Below are positions 1 through 8,551 of a stretch of 64,000 nt of DNA, piece by piece. This DNA is from CAVPNY01 sp963706905 (GTDB taxonomy: Bacteria; Chloroflexota; Anaerolineae; Anaerolineales; UBA4823). Numbering within the stretch: the stretch's first letter is position 1; every line of letters starts with the position of its first letter. The stretch lies in contig CAVPNY010000009.1 of NCBI GenBank assembly GCA_963706905.1, positions 62,001-126,000 of the forward strand, written 5' to 3'. The notes beneath the pieces were generated by a model. The model was not told the origin of the DNA and made no database searches. It saw nothing but the letters and a program-made list of their open reading frames with translations. Both the position numbers and the translations under genes were made by a program.

Positions 1-127
1 CACCTCAGCGCTTGACCGCCTCAGGCAAGAGCACAGTTTCGTGGGATTGATCATGGATGGGAAGCGCTTTGACATCGGCCTGCCGCAATATTACCTGGAG
101 ACCCTGCAGTCCTTCGCCAAAGATTAG
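1..127 (+). CDS. galU: UTP-glucose-1-phosphate uridylyltransferase, C-terminal end (partial)
   Basis: Only the last 41 codons are present, in frame from base 2 to the TAG at 125-127; the gene starts before the window. The visible part contains the run GKRFDIGLPQYYLETL, which matches the conserved C-terminal part of GalU-type nucleotidyltransferases (D-I-G-x-P followed by Y-L-x-T). GalU makes UDP-glucose from UTP and glucose-1-phosphate. The identity rests on this short tail. Another sugar-phosphate nucleotidyltransferase of the same fold is the alternative. Confidence 0.7.
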   Translation, partial: TSALDRLRQEHSFVGLIMDGKRFDIGLPQYYLETLQSFAKD

Positions 128-142
128 AACTTTATGGAAATA

Positions 143-169
143 AAAATAGCGGGCAGGACCCGCTATTTT
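143..169. terminator. bidirectional intrinsic terminator
   Basis: A perfect 11-bp stem (143-153 with 159-169) closes a 5-nt loop and is A-rich on one side and T-rich on the other. It lies between the convergent galU tail and the regulator gene ending at 185, so it can serve both strands. Confidence 0.85.
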
Positions 170-184
170 ATAATATGACAAGAA

Positions 185-931
185 TTATTCAACGTCGAGG
201 CGGTAGCCAACACCCCGGATGGTCTTGAGGAACTGCGGCTTATGCGGGTCAATTTCAATCGCCTGCCGCAACCAACTCACATGCACATCCAGGGTGCGCG
301 TATCCCCGATGTATTCGGTGTTCCACACCTGACGGAAAAGGTCCTCGCGCTCGACCACTTCGGCAGGATGATGCATCAGGATCTTTAACAACCGAGTCAG
401 CTTAGGCGTAAGCTGTGACTCTTTCACCTGACAGCGCACCAGATTGTGTTCCAGATCAAGGCGGATCAAACCCACCTGCAACAAGTTATTGCTGATAACG
501 GGTAAGAGCGGAAGGATGCGATTCATCAACTTACGCAGGGTAAAGGGCAGCATCAGAACAACATCGGCACAGTTTTCTTTGCCGATCGGGTGATCAAGGT
601 TAGCGATGATCAGGATGGGTAACTTCTCCCGACCATTACGCACATCCTGGCAAATTCGTTTGCCGCTGGTACGGAAGGAGGCCGCGTTGATCACGACCAG
701 GTCGATGTCCGCCTCGGCCAGGCGCTCGATAGCGGCTTTGCCAGTCGAGGCGGTCTCTACGGTAAAGCCCTTACGGCGCAGATCAAGGATAAAAGACGGG
801 CCGTCAGCCCGTTTCCCTTCAATCCAGAGTATTTTGGCCTTTACCGGTAGACGCTCTTTTGACTTCACTTGCTCGCCCCCTTCCAGGGAATGGCGGATCA
901 GGTATTCTAGAAATTGTGGGACAACGCCCAC
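185..931 (-). CDS. winged-helix response regulator with degenerate receiver domain
   Basis: The C-terminal half (about residues 150-248) is an OmpR/PhoB-type DNA-binding domain, ending in the typical wing with TIRGVGYRL. The N-terminal half has the length and pattern of a receiver domain. However, the usual phosphorylated aspartate is replaced by asparagine (LVVINAAS), the paired acidic residues near the start are missing (ILWIEGK), and the conserved lysine near the end is not evident. It is therefore probably an atypical regulator that is not controlled by phosphorylation. The listed start is GTG at 931. A second GTG at 868 has a better ribosome site (GAAGGGGGCGAG) and may be the true start. 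A promoter lies at 996-1023. Confidence 0.8.
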   Translation of the reverse strand: MGVVPQFLEYLIRHSLEGGEQVKSKERLPVKAKILWIEGKRADGPSFILDLRRKGFTVETASTGKAAIERLAEADIDLVVINAASFRTSGKRICQDVRNGREKLPILIIANLDHPIGKENCADVVLMLPFTLRKLMNRILPLLPVISNNLLQVGLIRLDLEHNLVRCQVKESQLTPKLTRLLKILMHHPAEVVEREDLFRQVWNTEYIGDTRTLDVHVSWLRQAIEIDPHKPQFLKTIRGVGYRLDVE

Positions 932-995
932 TAATCACAATAAAAACCAATGTGCAAATTACCAGGGAGTATCGTTTAGCCAGGAGTGCGAAAAA

Positions 996-1023
996 ATTAT
1001 ACCGCAGTCTTAAATAATCACAA
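996..1023 (-). promoter_or_regulatory. sigma-70-like promoter for the winged-helix regulator
   Basis: On the minus strand TTGTGA (1018-1023) and TATAAT (996-1001) are separated by 16 nt. The -10 box is perfect. The box lies about 65 nt upstream of the GTG at 931. Confidence 0.6.
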
Positions 1024-1088
1024 GGTGAATCGGATACCAATTTTTTAACATTAATCTAAGAAGGATAAAAACCAGGCAGAAAACAAGG

Positions 1089-1788
1089 ATGAACCTCAAA
1101 GAACAAGCCGCACAGCATGCGTTAAGTTTCGTTCAGGATAATATGGTCGTGGGCCTGGGCAGTGGCTCGACCTCTGCTATCTTTGTCTATTTGCTAGGGG
1201 AGAAGGTCAAGGCCGGAGCGCTCAAGGATATCGTGGGAATGCCAACTTCTGAAGACACCGCCCTGCGGGCGCGTGCCCTGGGCATTCCCTTGACCTCGCT
1301 GTCAGAACTAGCAGAGAAACTCGGAAAACCTGTCCTGGACCTGGTGGTGGACGGCGCTGACGAAGTCGATCCACAATTAAACTTGATCAAGGGCCTGGGG
1401 CGCGCCGCGCTCCGTGAGAAGATCATTGAGATGCACGCCCGGCGCTTTATCGTCATCGTCGATGAGTCCAAGATCGTCACCAGACTGGGACGCGGCCCCT
1501 TGCCGGTGGAGATCATCCCATTCGAGTTCCGCTATCCACATCGCCTGGCTGAACAGTCTGGGCTGCCGCGCCGAACAGTGGATGGAAGCAGACAGCTCAC
1601 CGGTGATCACTGACAACGGCAACTACCTGGTGCGCTGCTGGTTTGAAGGCGGTATCGCGGATGCTTATGCCCTCTCCCACACGTTGAACGAGCGCCCCGG
1701 GATCGTCGAGCACGGGATTTTCCTCGACCTGGCTGACCAAATTATCATCGCCGGTGCGGACGGAATCCGCACCATGGAGCGTGCCTGA
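1089..1788 (+). pseudogene. rpiA: ribose-5-phosphate isomerase A, interrupted by one frameshift
   Basis: RpiA interconverts ribose-5-phosphate and ribulose-5-phosphate in the pentose phosphate pathway. The first frame gives the N-terminal part with GLGSGSTS, the catalytic-loop motif VDGADEVD, and KGLGRAALREKI. The second frame, shifted by one base, gives the C-terminal part with VITDNGNYLV and PGIVEHGIFL. The switch must occur at about 1521-1530, where one extra base would restore a product of normal length (about 230 residues). Without correction the first frame stops at 1613. The stop at 1786-1788 overlaps the rpe start by one base, so the two genes form one transcript. The lesion may be a consensus error, since the rest is well conserved. 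Confidence 0.85.
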
Positions 1789-2465
1789 TGCCCACTAAAC
1801 TCGCCCCCTCCCTGCTGACCGCCGACCTGACCCGCATGGGCGACCAGGTTCAAGAAGCCATCGACGCCGGCGTCGAGCTGATTCACATTGATGTCATGGA
1901 TGGTCAGTTCGTCCCCAACCTGACCTTCGGGCCGATGATCGTCGCCGCATTGCACCCAATCACGCGGGCGGCTGGCGTGCCACTGGACGTCCACCTGATG
2001 GTCAAGAGACCAGAAAACCTGATCCCCGCTTACGCTCAAGCCGGGGCTGGATTCCTGACCGTGCATGTTGAGACCTGCCCACACCTGCATCGAACCGTCC
2101 AGCAAATCAAGGAGCTGGGTGTAAAGGCCGGCGTGACCCTCAACCCGGCTACCCCACTGTGCACCCTGGAAGAGATCCTACCAGATGTCGACCTGGTACT
2201 GGTTATGTCGGTCAATCCCGGATACGGGGGACAGTCTTACATCCCCGGCAGCACCGCCCGCATCGCCCGCCTGCGCCAGATACTGGACGAACGCGGCCTG
2301 AGCCAGGTAGAGCTGGAAGTAGATGGCGGGATCAAGGCCAGCAACATCGCCCAGATCGCAGCGGCCGGGGCGAGTGTAATGGTGGTTGGATCGGCTGTCT
2401 ACAATAAGACTTCCAGTGTGGCCGAGAGTGTGGCGGCGTTGAGAAAAGCGTTGGGAGAAGACTAA
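1788..2465 (+). CDS. rpe: ribulose-phosphate 3-epimerase
   Basis: The 225-residue product has the family's usual length and a complete TIM-barrel pattern. The N-terminal APSLLTADL, the metal-ligand motif IHIDVMDGQFVPN, DVHLMV, SVNPGYGGQ and the phosphate-binding VDGGI are all present. It epimerises ribulose-5-phosphate to xylulose-5-phosphate and is translationally coupled to rpiA, so the pair completes the non-oxidative entry steps of the pentose phosphate pathway. Confidence 0.96.
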   Translation: MPTKLAPSLLTADLTRMGDQVQEAIDAGVELIHIDVMDGQFVPNLTFGPMIVAALHPITRAAGVPLDVHLMVKRPENLIPAYAQAGAGFLTVHVETCPHLHRTVQQIKELGVKAGVTLNPATPLCTLEEILPDVDLVLVMSVNPGYGGQSYIPGSTARIARLRQILDERGLSQVELEVDGGIKASNIAQIAAAGASVMVVGSAVYNKTSSVAESVAALRKALGED

Positions 2466-2511
2466 CTTGGGATAGGCACCACAGTAAATGAAACAGCTAT
2501 AAGAAGAAATT

Positions 2512-2538
2512 GAATTGGCCGGCAAAGCCGGCCAATTC
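2512..2538. terminator. perfect 12-bp hairpin between convergent genes
   Basis: GAATTGGCCGGC (2512-2523) pairs perfectly with 2527-2538 around an AAA loop. There is no long T tract on either side, so it may act as a weak bidirectional terminator between rpe and the small membrane protein gene ending at 2583. Confidence 0.6.
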
Positions 2539-2582
2539 ATTAACCTTTCAACTCTTTTGCTTAACCGTATCGTGAAAGCCAG

Positions 2583-2951
2583 CTAGACGAATAATGCGAG
2601 TACCCAGACGAGTATCCACGACACCACGGCGATGGCAACGGCAGCGACAAGAGCTCCAAGGAAACCCTTCACCACCAGCCCTTTCACAAAGCCACCCGCG
2701 ATCATCAAGACAACTGCCGCGACAATCAGGTTGACAAGGGCGCCTAACCAGCCACTACCGATGGTGATACCCAGCACGCCAAGCAACCAGACCACCACCC
2801 AGCTCACCACTGCGATAACTATGGCAGCGATGAACGCGGGGCCAAAGCCACTGACCTCCAACCCTAGGCCTAGCTTTCCGACGATCCAGATGATCAGACC
2901 GGTGAATAAAGCACCGAGCAAAATCCCGAGGATTAAAGTTAGAAAACTCAT
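2583..2951 (-). CDS. four-helix membrane protein, phage_holin_4_2 / YvlD-like (paralogue 1)
   Basis: The 122-residue product is almost wholly hydrophobic with four predicted membrane helices and the signature GLEVSGFGPAFIAAI in the middle. This matches the PF04020-type family (YvlD-like), which despite its name is mostly chromosomal and linked to envelope stress in Firmicutes. A ribosome site AAGGAG precedes the ATG. The product is nearly identical to those at 6588 and 17313, so this is a recently amplified family. No phage gene is nearby. Confidence 0.8.
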   Translation of the reverse strand: MSFLTLILGILLGALFTGLIIWIVGKLGLGLEVSGFGPAFIAAIVIAVVSWVVVWLLGVLGITIGSGWLGALVNLIVAAVVLMIAGGFVKGLVVKGFLGALVAAVAIAVVSWILVWVLALFV

Positions 2952-3175
2952 GTTAATTCTCCTTTAGAATGATCATGGTACGATTTTGAATTAGAACTTC
3001 TATGCAAGCATCCATGCAATCGTTCCATCGATTGTCATCATCTTATAGGCATCTCACTCCTTTCTGGCAATAAGCTTACCTGGCGCAAATCTTACTTCCA
3101 GGCCTGATCGGTTAATTTGCGCTTTATATTGTTAAACCCATAAACTATCCATCCGTTGCAGACTTCAAGTTCCCA

Positions 3176-4132
3176 TCAAAGCACCAGATAAATCTTGCGC
3201 TGGTTCAGGTAGTGACCTACCCAGCTCAGAATGCCGATCAGAGCCGAGATCTGCATCACCACCAACCACCAGGGAGCCTGCACGTACCATGCCGGGATCG
3301 CTGGTAATGCAAAGATTGCCAATAAGACATAATGTAATAAATAAAGTAGAAGCGGATTGCGGCCCCAATCGGTCAAGATGGGCAACTTAAGTTGCCAGCG
3401 CTCCTGCATCCAATCGAAAAGGTAGAACACCAGCCCACTCAGACCGAGGCTGATGATCGCATAGCTGGCCGAGGCGCGATCCTTGCTCACTGGGATCAGC
3501 AACGTCAGCGCCAGGCCGGCTACCAACAGGCCAGCTAAAATCAGGGGATAAGCCCACCGGTTGACCTGCTCGTCATGATACAGATCTGCCAGGGCGGTTG
3601 CCAGGATCAGCATGGCCCCCCAACTTAACGCCCCCCAGGGACCGTTGTGGGGGGCAACAAGAACCTCCTCCAGCCAAAACCGGTCTAAAAGCAGCTGATA
3701 CACGGCCAGCATACCCAAACCGATCCCCCCGCGCCAGATCGGCGAGAGCCGGATAAATGGCAGCGCCAACAAACCAGCTGCGCCCAGCGCCTGCAGCAGC
3801 CCCCAGTTGACGCTGGGCGGCTGGATGCCAGACAGCTCCCAGATCAGGGTGATGATATATCCCAGGCCGAGCAGCGCCAGGTAGCGGGTCAGGAAGTGCT
3901 GGTAGGTATTCCAGGCGCCGTCGTCGGACAGCCGCCTACGAAATGAACGACCATAGGTTAGCCCCATAGCGAACACAAACATCGGCGCGATCAGATCGAT
4001 GACCGTGTAACCAACGTCAGCGGCATGCTTGAGCCAGGGTGGGATGACCTGGACATTATTCATGTAATTAGCCAGGATCATCAGCAGGATGGCAAAACCC
4101 CGGAATTGGTCAATTGCTTCCAGGCGTTTCAT
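3176..4132 (-). CDS. multi-pass membrane protein, DUF5009 / HGSNAT-like acyltransferase family
   Basis: The 318-residue product starts with MKRLEAIDQFRGFAILLMI, followed by LIAPMFVFAMGLTYG. This is the hallmark of DUF5009/DUF1624 proteins, related to heparan-alpha-glucosaminide N-acetyltransferase and acyltransferase-3-like membrane enzymes. About nine or ten hydrophobic segments fill the rest. It probably transfers or handles an acyl group at the membrane; the substrate is unknown. It lies 35 nt downstream of a small membrane protein gene and the PIG-L gene on the same strand, suggesting one transcript. Confidence 0.75.
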   Translation of the reverse strand: MKRLEAIDQFRGFAILLMILANYMNNVQVIPPWLKHAADVGYTVIDLIAPMFVFAMGLTYGRSFRRRLSDDGAWNTYQHFLTRYLALLGLGYIITLIWELSGIQPPSVNWGLLQALGAAGLLALPFIRLSPIWRGGIGLGMLAVYQLLLDRFWLEEVLVAPHNGPWGALSWGAMLILATALADLYHDEQVNRWAYPLILAGLLVAGLALTLLIPVSKDRASASYAIISLGLSGLVFYLFDWMQERWQLKLPILTDWGRNPLLLYLLHYVLLAIFALPAIPAWYVQAPWWLVVMQISALIGILSWVGHYLNQRKIYLVL

Positions 4133-4167
4133 CTAGTAAGTATATATTTGCCCCAGGAGGTAAAAAA

Positions 4168-4317
4168 TTATACCGGAGGCTTCTCGACGTCTTGAGGTTC
4201 TTTGGCCTGTGCGTCGATGATTTGTTGGCTGGCTGAAGGGCTGCTTTTCGGATGGCGGGATTTTCCGATAAAGAAGCCGACCACTCCCGCCACGACCAGC
4301 AGGATGATTAGTTCCAT
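4168..4317 (-). CDS. small single-helix membrane protein (49 aa)
   Basis: An ATG at 4317 with a clear ribosome site (GGAGAG) opens a 49-codon frame. The product begins MELIILLVVAGVVGFFIG, a single membrane helix, followed by a polar tail rich in S, Q, E and P. It starts 13 nt after the stop of the 720-residue PIG-L protein, so it is probably cotranscribed. No family is recognised. It could be a small accessory subunit of a neighbouring membrane enzyme. Confidence 0.6.
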   Translation of the reverse strand: MELIILLVVAGVVGFFIGKSRHPKSSPSASQQIIDAQAKEPQDVEKPPV

Positions 4318-4330
4318 TTTGTCTCTCCGT

Positions 4331-6493
4331 TCATTCTTGGTTGATGTTTAAGAACACCCATGGAATATTGTCCAGGGGGACATCGTCGATACTGGTCTGA
4401 GCGGATACCAGGACTCGTTCTGGATCCCCCAATAAAGCCAGAGGCACGCGCACCTCGCTGCGGGTAGGTGTCCCAGAAACCGTCACTGCATCCGCCGGCA
4501 GCTGCTGGCCGCGATCATAGATCTTATATCCATCCGCACTCAGGTCCAGATAAATTTTTGGCATCTCCTCGAAGGGGGTATCTCCCCGATAACCCATTGT
4601 CCAGGCTCTGGCGTGCACGTTGCCCGCCAGAGGTTGCTCGAGCGCAACAGCAAAGACAAGCTGATCGCCTTCCAGCTTTACCGAGCGCACCTCGGCCTCG
4701 GTGAAGGCATCCTGCTCGCTTTCCGGGTGGAGGTAAAGGGCTTCGCCCCTGAAGGCTGTCTCGGCCGGCAGAATTTGCACTTCCTCGCCGGGTGAGATGG
4801 GGATCTCGTCGATGATATCAAACAGCTCGTTGGCGCGCACCACTGATTCGAGGTAGGGCTGACCCGAACCCCATTGGGTTTTGTGGGCCTGCAGCGCCTG
4901 CAGCTTCTTTTCGCGCTGCTCAGGTGTAATCGGCTGGATGTGCCAGCGGTTGTCCACATCATACTGCGCAGGCGGCTCCAGGGGGTGCTCGGGCTGGTAG
5001 CCGCGCGGTTGCGGCCAACGCCCGTAATGGGTGATGAAGTGATAGACTTCGGGGACGATCTCCTTTTCAAGATCCCATAGGGCAATTTGCAGGTATAAAG
5101 GCAAGGTCTGGTGATCGGGGTGTACATCGCCGGGGTGGGAGGTGAAAATTTTGGTTGGCTTAAAATCGCGCACGACCTTTTCGATATCAGCAACGATGCT
5201 CTCGCCTTTGAATGGTGAATTGGGACTTTGCGCAAAAGTATAAGGCACTTCAGTCTGATTGCTGAGCAGGGCGCGATAAGGCTGGCTTTCGCCCCAGTAC
5301 TTTTCAAAGATTGCCAGGCCACCCCCATCTGGATAACCGAGGAAGACAACCTGCTCCGGCTTGACTCCCAGGATTTCCTGGGCAGCCAGCGCTTCCTGCC
5401 GGCGGGTCTCTCCCAGACGCAGCGCATCTGTCGAATCCAGGGTGATCTCCTTGCGGTAAAGCGCAAAAGAAGTCTCGTTGTAGTCGCCATTGGTGAAAAG
5501 CACCACCTTGACCGGCAAGCCCATCTCCAAGGCTTGCTGGATCAGTCCAGCGTTTGAGAGGATGTCATCATCCGGGTGCGGCGCCAACACCAGGATGCGA
5601 TCGTTCGGCTGCAACTCGATCTGCGGTCTCAGCAAGGTAGCTGCCCACTCCCAGGGGGCGTCTCCAGGCGCTTCTGCCTCCAGCCCTAAGGTGTGCTCAA
5701 GATTTTTAAGCGACCTGCGCAAGGTTTTCGACAGGCTGTTATTCGACCCGGCAAAGATCGCCAGCAGAAAGACGATCAACAGGCCACTCACCAAACCGCC
5801 AATGATCCAATTCCTGCGATTTGTTGGGCGAGATTCCGGGACTGGCTCTACTGTAGGCACTTTCTCAACCACCGGAATAGGTTTATAGCTCTGCCTGCGC
5901 TGGACTAAGATCCCGATAGCGGCCAGTCCGATCCACAGCAGGGTCTTTAGAAATTGAGTACCGGATAAATAGTCCCCATATATGCCACCCAGGGCTCCGG
6001 CAGCAGAGATCAGAAAAACATCGAATACGTCGAAGATGGCTGTGCTGAGAAACGATGCTCCCCACACCGCCGAGAGCACGATGATGGCATCGTCAAAATC
6101 CAAGATCTTTCGGAATAAGAAAAAGCCGAACAGCCCGCCCGCTAAAAGGAAAGCAAAGAAAAGGAACTTCCCAGCCTCCGGAAAGAGGATGCCTAACAAA
6201 CGCTCAGCAACGAGCGCGCTGACGATGAACCCCCCGATTGGTGGCACATAGCGCACCACTCGATCGCGCAGCACAACGATCCCTACAACCACCAGGATGG
6301 CGATCACCAGACCGCCCAGGCTGCGGACGACATCCGGGGTGCGGAATAAAGCCAGATCCAAAACGCGCGAGGTAAAAAAGAAGGCCGCCAAACCCAGCCA
6401 AAGCGCATAAAACCTGCGCCCGGCAAAAACCGCAATCAATCCACCCGCTAACGCTGCCAGTACCAAAAGAATTATTAAAACAAGTGCAATCAT
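4331..6493 (-). CDS. membrane-anchored PIG-L (LmbE-like) deacetylase
   Basis: Residues 1-200 contain about seven hydrophobic segments and another lies near 230-248. A PIG-L domain follows (about 296-510), with the zinc-binding motif APHPDDD (His306, Asp308, Asp309) and the second metal motif HPDH near 458-461. This family removes acetyl groups from N-acetylglucosamine-type substrates by zinc catalysis. The last 170 residues resemble a beta-sandwich carbohydrate-binding (family 9-like) domain. The long membrane N-terminus is unusual for this family and suggests a membrane-tethered enzyme facing the outside. It heads a minus-strand operon with the 49-aa protein and the DUF5009 protein, both of which fit glycan modification. 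Confidence 0.8.
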   Translation of the reverse strand: MIALVLIILLVLAALAGGLIAVFAGRRFYALWLGLAAFFFTSRVLDLALFRTPDVVRSLGGLVIAILVVVGIVVLRDRVVRYVPPIGGFIVSALVAERLLGILFPEAGKFLFFAFLLAGGLFGFFLFRKILDFDDAIIVLSAVWGASFLSTAIFDVFDVFLISAAGALGGIYGDYLSGTQFLKTLLWIGLAAIGILVQRRQSYKPIPVVEKVPTVEPVPESRPTNRRNWIIGGLVSGLLIVFLLAIFAGSNNSLSKTLRRSLKNLEHTLGLEAEAPGDAPWEWAATLLRPQIELQPNDRILVLAPHPDDDILSNAGLIQQALEMGLPVKVVLFTNGDYNETSFALYRKEITLDSTDALRLGETRRQEALAAQEILGVKPEQVVFLGYPDGGGLAIFEKYWGESQPYRALLSNQTEVPYTFAQSPNSPFKGESIVADIEKVVRDFKPTKIFTSHPGDVHPDHQTLPLYLQIALWDLEKEIVPEVYHFITHYGRWPQPRGYQPEHPLEPPAQYDVDNRWHIQPITPEQREKKLQALQAHKTQWGSGQPYLESVVRANELFDIIDEIPISPGEEVQILPAETAFRGEALYLHPESEQDAFTEAEVRSVKLEGDQLVFAVALEQPLAGNVHARAWTMGYRGDTPFEEMPKIYLDLSADGYKIYDRGQQLPADAVTVSGTPTRSEVRVPLALLGDPERVLVSAQTSIDDVPLDNIPWVFLNINQE

Positions 6494-6544
6494 ATATACA
6501 TCTACTTTTTTTAGGCTAAGCTATCTGCTTTTCTAAGGAAAGGT

Positions 6545-6574
6545 ATGGGCGTGGGACAAACGCCCCACACCCAT
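6545..6574 (-). terminator. hairpin downstream of holin-like paralogue 2
   Basis: ATGGGCGTGGG and its partner form an 11-bp stem with one G-T pair and an 8-nt loop. It sits 14 nt past the end of the gene at 6588. No strong T tract follows. Confidence 0.5.
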
Positions 6575-6587
6575 TGGTGATTATTAG

Positions 6588-6962
6588 CTAGAGAAATAAT
6601 CCGAGTACCCAGGCAAGTAACCAGGAAACCACTGCGATGGCTACGGCTGCAATCAGGGCTCCAACAAAGCCCTTCACCACCAGCCCTTTGACAAAGCCGC
6701 CCGCGATCATCAAGACGACTGCGGCAACGATCAGGTGGATAATGGCGCCTAACCAGCCACTGCCCATGGTGATCCCCAGCACACCCAACAGCCAGGTGAT
6801 CACCCAGCTCACCACGGCGATAACGATGGCCGCGATAAAAGCGGGACCAAAGCCGCTGACTTCAAGCCCCAGGCCCAGCTTGCCGACGATCCAGATGATC
6901 AGCCCGGTGAATAATGCTCCGAGCAAGATCCCGAGGATTAAACCTAAGATAGTCATTTCCAT
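6588..6962 (-). CDS. four-helix membrane protein, phage_holin_4_2 / YvlD-like (paralogue 2)
   Basis: The 124-residue product shares long identical blocks with the protein at 2583, including IIWIVGKLGLGLEVSGFG and GGFVKGLVVKGF. It has the same four membrane helices and the same leader with AAAGGAGAAT before the ATG. The DNA itself is very similar between the two copies, pointing to recent duplication or gene conversion. Function is unknown; envelope stress is the usual association of this family. Confidence 0.8.
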   Translation of the reverse strand: MEMTILGLILGILLGALFTGLIIWIVGKLGLGLEVSGFGPAFIAAIVIAVVSWVITWLLGVLGITMGSGWLGAIIHLIVAAVVLMIAGGFVKGLVVKGFVGALIAAVAIAVVSWLLAWVLGLFL

Positions 6963-7629
6963 TCTCCTTTTGAATGATGTTGATATGATTCGAAATAAAC
7001 CCAGAAAGATGAATGTTTTTTTGTGTGAGTAGGATTTTATATAAACACGGTTATTTAGGTTTAATTTATTATAGTTTTAGAGATGTGTGTTGTTTTGTGG
7101 TGTATGAGTAGAAGTATGGTTGGTGAGTATGGTGATAGATGTGGTGTTTGAGTATTGTTTGGTAAAGAGAGCAGAGGATAGGAAAGAAGGGTGTGTGGAT
7201 AATTGAGAAAAGCAAAAGTAAAGCGCTGATAGAGATGGATGAAAAGCGGTAAAAAGGAGATAAATGGGCGGATTGCTGCTGATCAAGGAAGATGGCTGAG
7301 ATGATAGGTAGATAAATCACAATAAAGCTATTGTTGTTGGAGCGCATACTGAGCAGCAGGTAAAATGGAAACGGTGATGACAATGGCAAGAAAGGCGCTG
7401 CGAAGCTATTCATTCAGCTAGCGGAGCTTGCCGATCCAGATGAAAAAGGAGATAATAACGATTGCTACAGCGATCAATAATCCATAAAGTATCAAATCTT
7501 CTTTCAAAGTTTATCATCAACATTCGCGGTTTTGAATATTCACCAAATAAGAACATATTCTCTCGATCAGTTCGTCCAAAAAACGCGTTCAGGCACGTAG
7601 AATCTACCGTGCCTTAATCTAATTTTCTC
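6963..7629. other. gene-poor stretch with strong strand asymmetry
   Basis: No convincing gene fills this 670-base stretch. Bases 7049-7171 contain no C at all on the plus strand, followed by a purine-rich stretch to about 7340. A weak 29-codon frame (TTG at 7507 to TAG at 7418, minus strand) encodes one membrane helix (GLLIAVAIVIISFFIWIGK) but lacks a good ribosome site. Bases 7572-7595 hold an imperfect hairpin around AGGCACG that may be a decayed terminator. Confidence 0.5.
7418..7507 (-). CDS. possible one-helix micropeptide (29 aa)
   Basis: A TTG-initiated frame encodes one hydrophobic helix ending in WIGKLR. It resembles the other small membrane proteins in this window (4168, 19587), but no ribosome site is seen and it lies in a damaged region. 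It may be the remnant of a longer gene. Confidence 0.2.
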   Translation of the reverse strand: MKEDLILYGLLIAVAIVIISFFIWIGKLR

Positions 7630-8541
7630 TTGCTGGCGATCGTTAGTTGCTCTGGTATTCTGTCCGCCTGCCCAGCGCCTCTAGCACGTATGCGTATCCA
7701 TAGCGAGGAGGCACGCCTCTAGCCATCCGTAGCTGCGTATCCATAGCGGAGAGGCAAAAGAAATCGCCTACAGATTTCTAGTAATCAGCACATCTCCAAC
7801 CAGTTTCTAATCACTCACAACTGCATAGCTAAGCGCAGGTGGAACGGATAGGATTGGGCGCTTTGCGATGATCTCGCTCACGACGGTAGCGAGATCGCGG
7901 TAAGTGAAGGTTTCGGGCTAATCGCATCGATCACTATATTCTTTCTCTCTCTTCTTGTTCCACGGCTAGCTCAGCAAGATCGTCTACATAAATGGGTTGG
8001 AGCTTGTATTGGCTATCCCAAAGACCCGAACACGGGCAGGTGCTGTAAGACCAGGCGATGTTGTACTAGGATGTCTTCCTTCCAAAAAGTACTGTAGGAC
8101 GTAGGATTGCGTGGGATAGGCTGCTCTCTGCTAGAGCGCGTTTAGTCTTGCTTTGCTGAAATATTCGAGCGGTGAGTCCTCAGATGGATCGTAATGCTCA
8201 CGTGCACCACACGCTCAACTCCAGCCGCTTTGGCAGCTTCGAAAAGTATCATCGTGTTTTACAGCATCCGAGTGTGTGAAGGTCGCATGATTGAAACGCA
8301 CCCAATATGTGTTGTACAGAACAGAAACTCCACGCAGGGATTTGGCGAGCGTTTCGGGCTTGTCGAAGTTAAAGGGAACTACACCCAGTCGATCCCCGAA
8401 CGGATTCTCCCGCTGAAGGGAGTTGGTGAGGGTGATCACGGTCTTGCTCTCGGCTAGCAGGCGTTCGGCGATGTACTTTCCGGAGTAGCCGAATGCCCCG
8501 GTGACTGCGTGGATATTTTCTTGTTTCATGCTTGTAGACAT
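7630..8541 (-). pseudogene. NmrA-like NAD(P)-binding protein, multiply frameshifted
   Basis: The only long open piece (8215-8541) encodes an N-terminal Rossmann motif, VTGAFGYSGKYIAERLL, followed by GVSVLYNTYWVRFNH. Further pieces in other frames match the rest of an atypical short-chain/NmrA protein: GVERVVHVSI, SPLEYF, ILRPTVLFG, LQPIYVDDLAELAVEQ and LVGDVLITR. The full span of about 910 bases equals the normal family length of about 300 residues. The lesions are indels with few substitutions, so the gene could be intact in the organism. NmrA-like proteins bind NAD(P) and act as redox sensors or reductases; the substrate is unknown. Confidence 0.65.
7691..7748. repeat. 15-bp direct repeat, 43-bp period
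   Basis: TGCGTATCCATAGCG occurs at 7691-7705 and again at 7734-7748, both followed by GAGGC-like sequence. It lies in the C-terminal end of the NmrA-like pseudogene and may be a local duplication. Confidence 0.6.
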
Positions 8542-8551
8542 TGCACTCGCT

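Noticed and set aside
4678..5490. 270-codon minus-strand frame inside the PIG-L gene
   Set aside because: Arginine/serine/proline-rich nonsense composition in another frame of a well-supported gene.
7069..7413. 114-codon minus-strand frame
   Set aside because: It exists only because the stretch lacks C on the plus strand; composition is low-complexity and no start signal is present.
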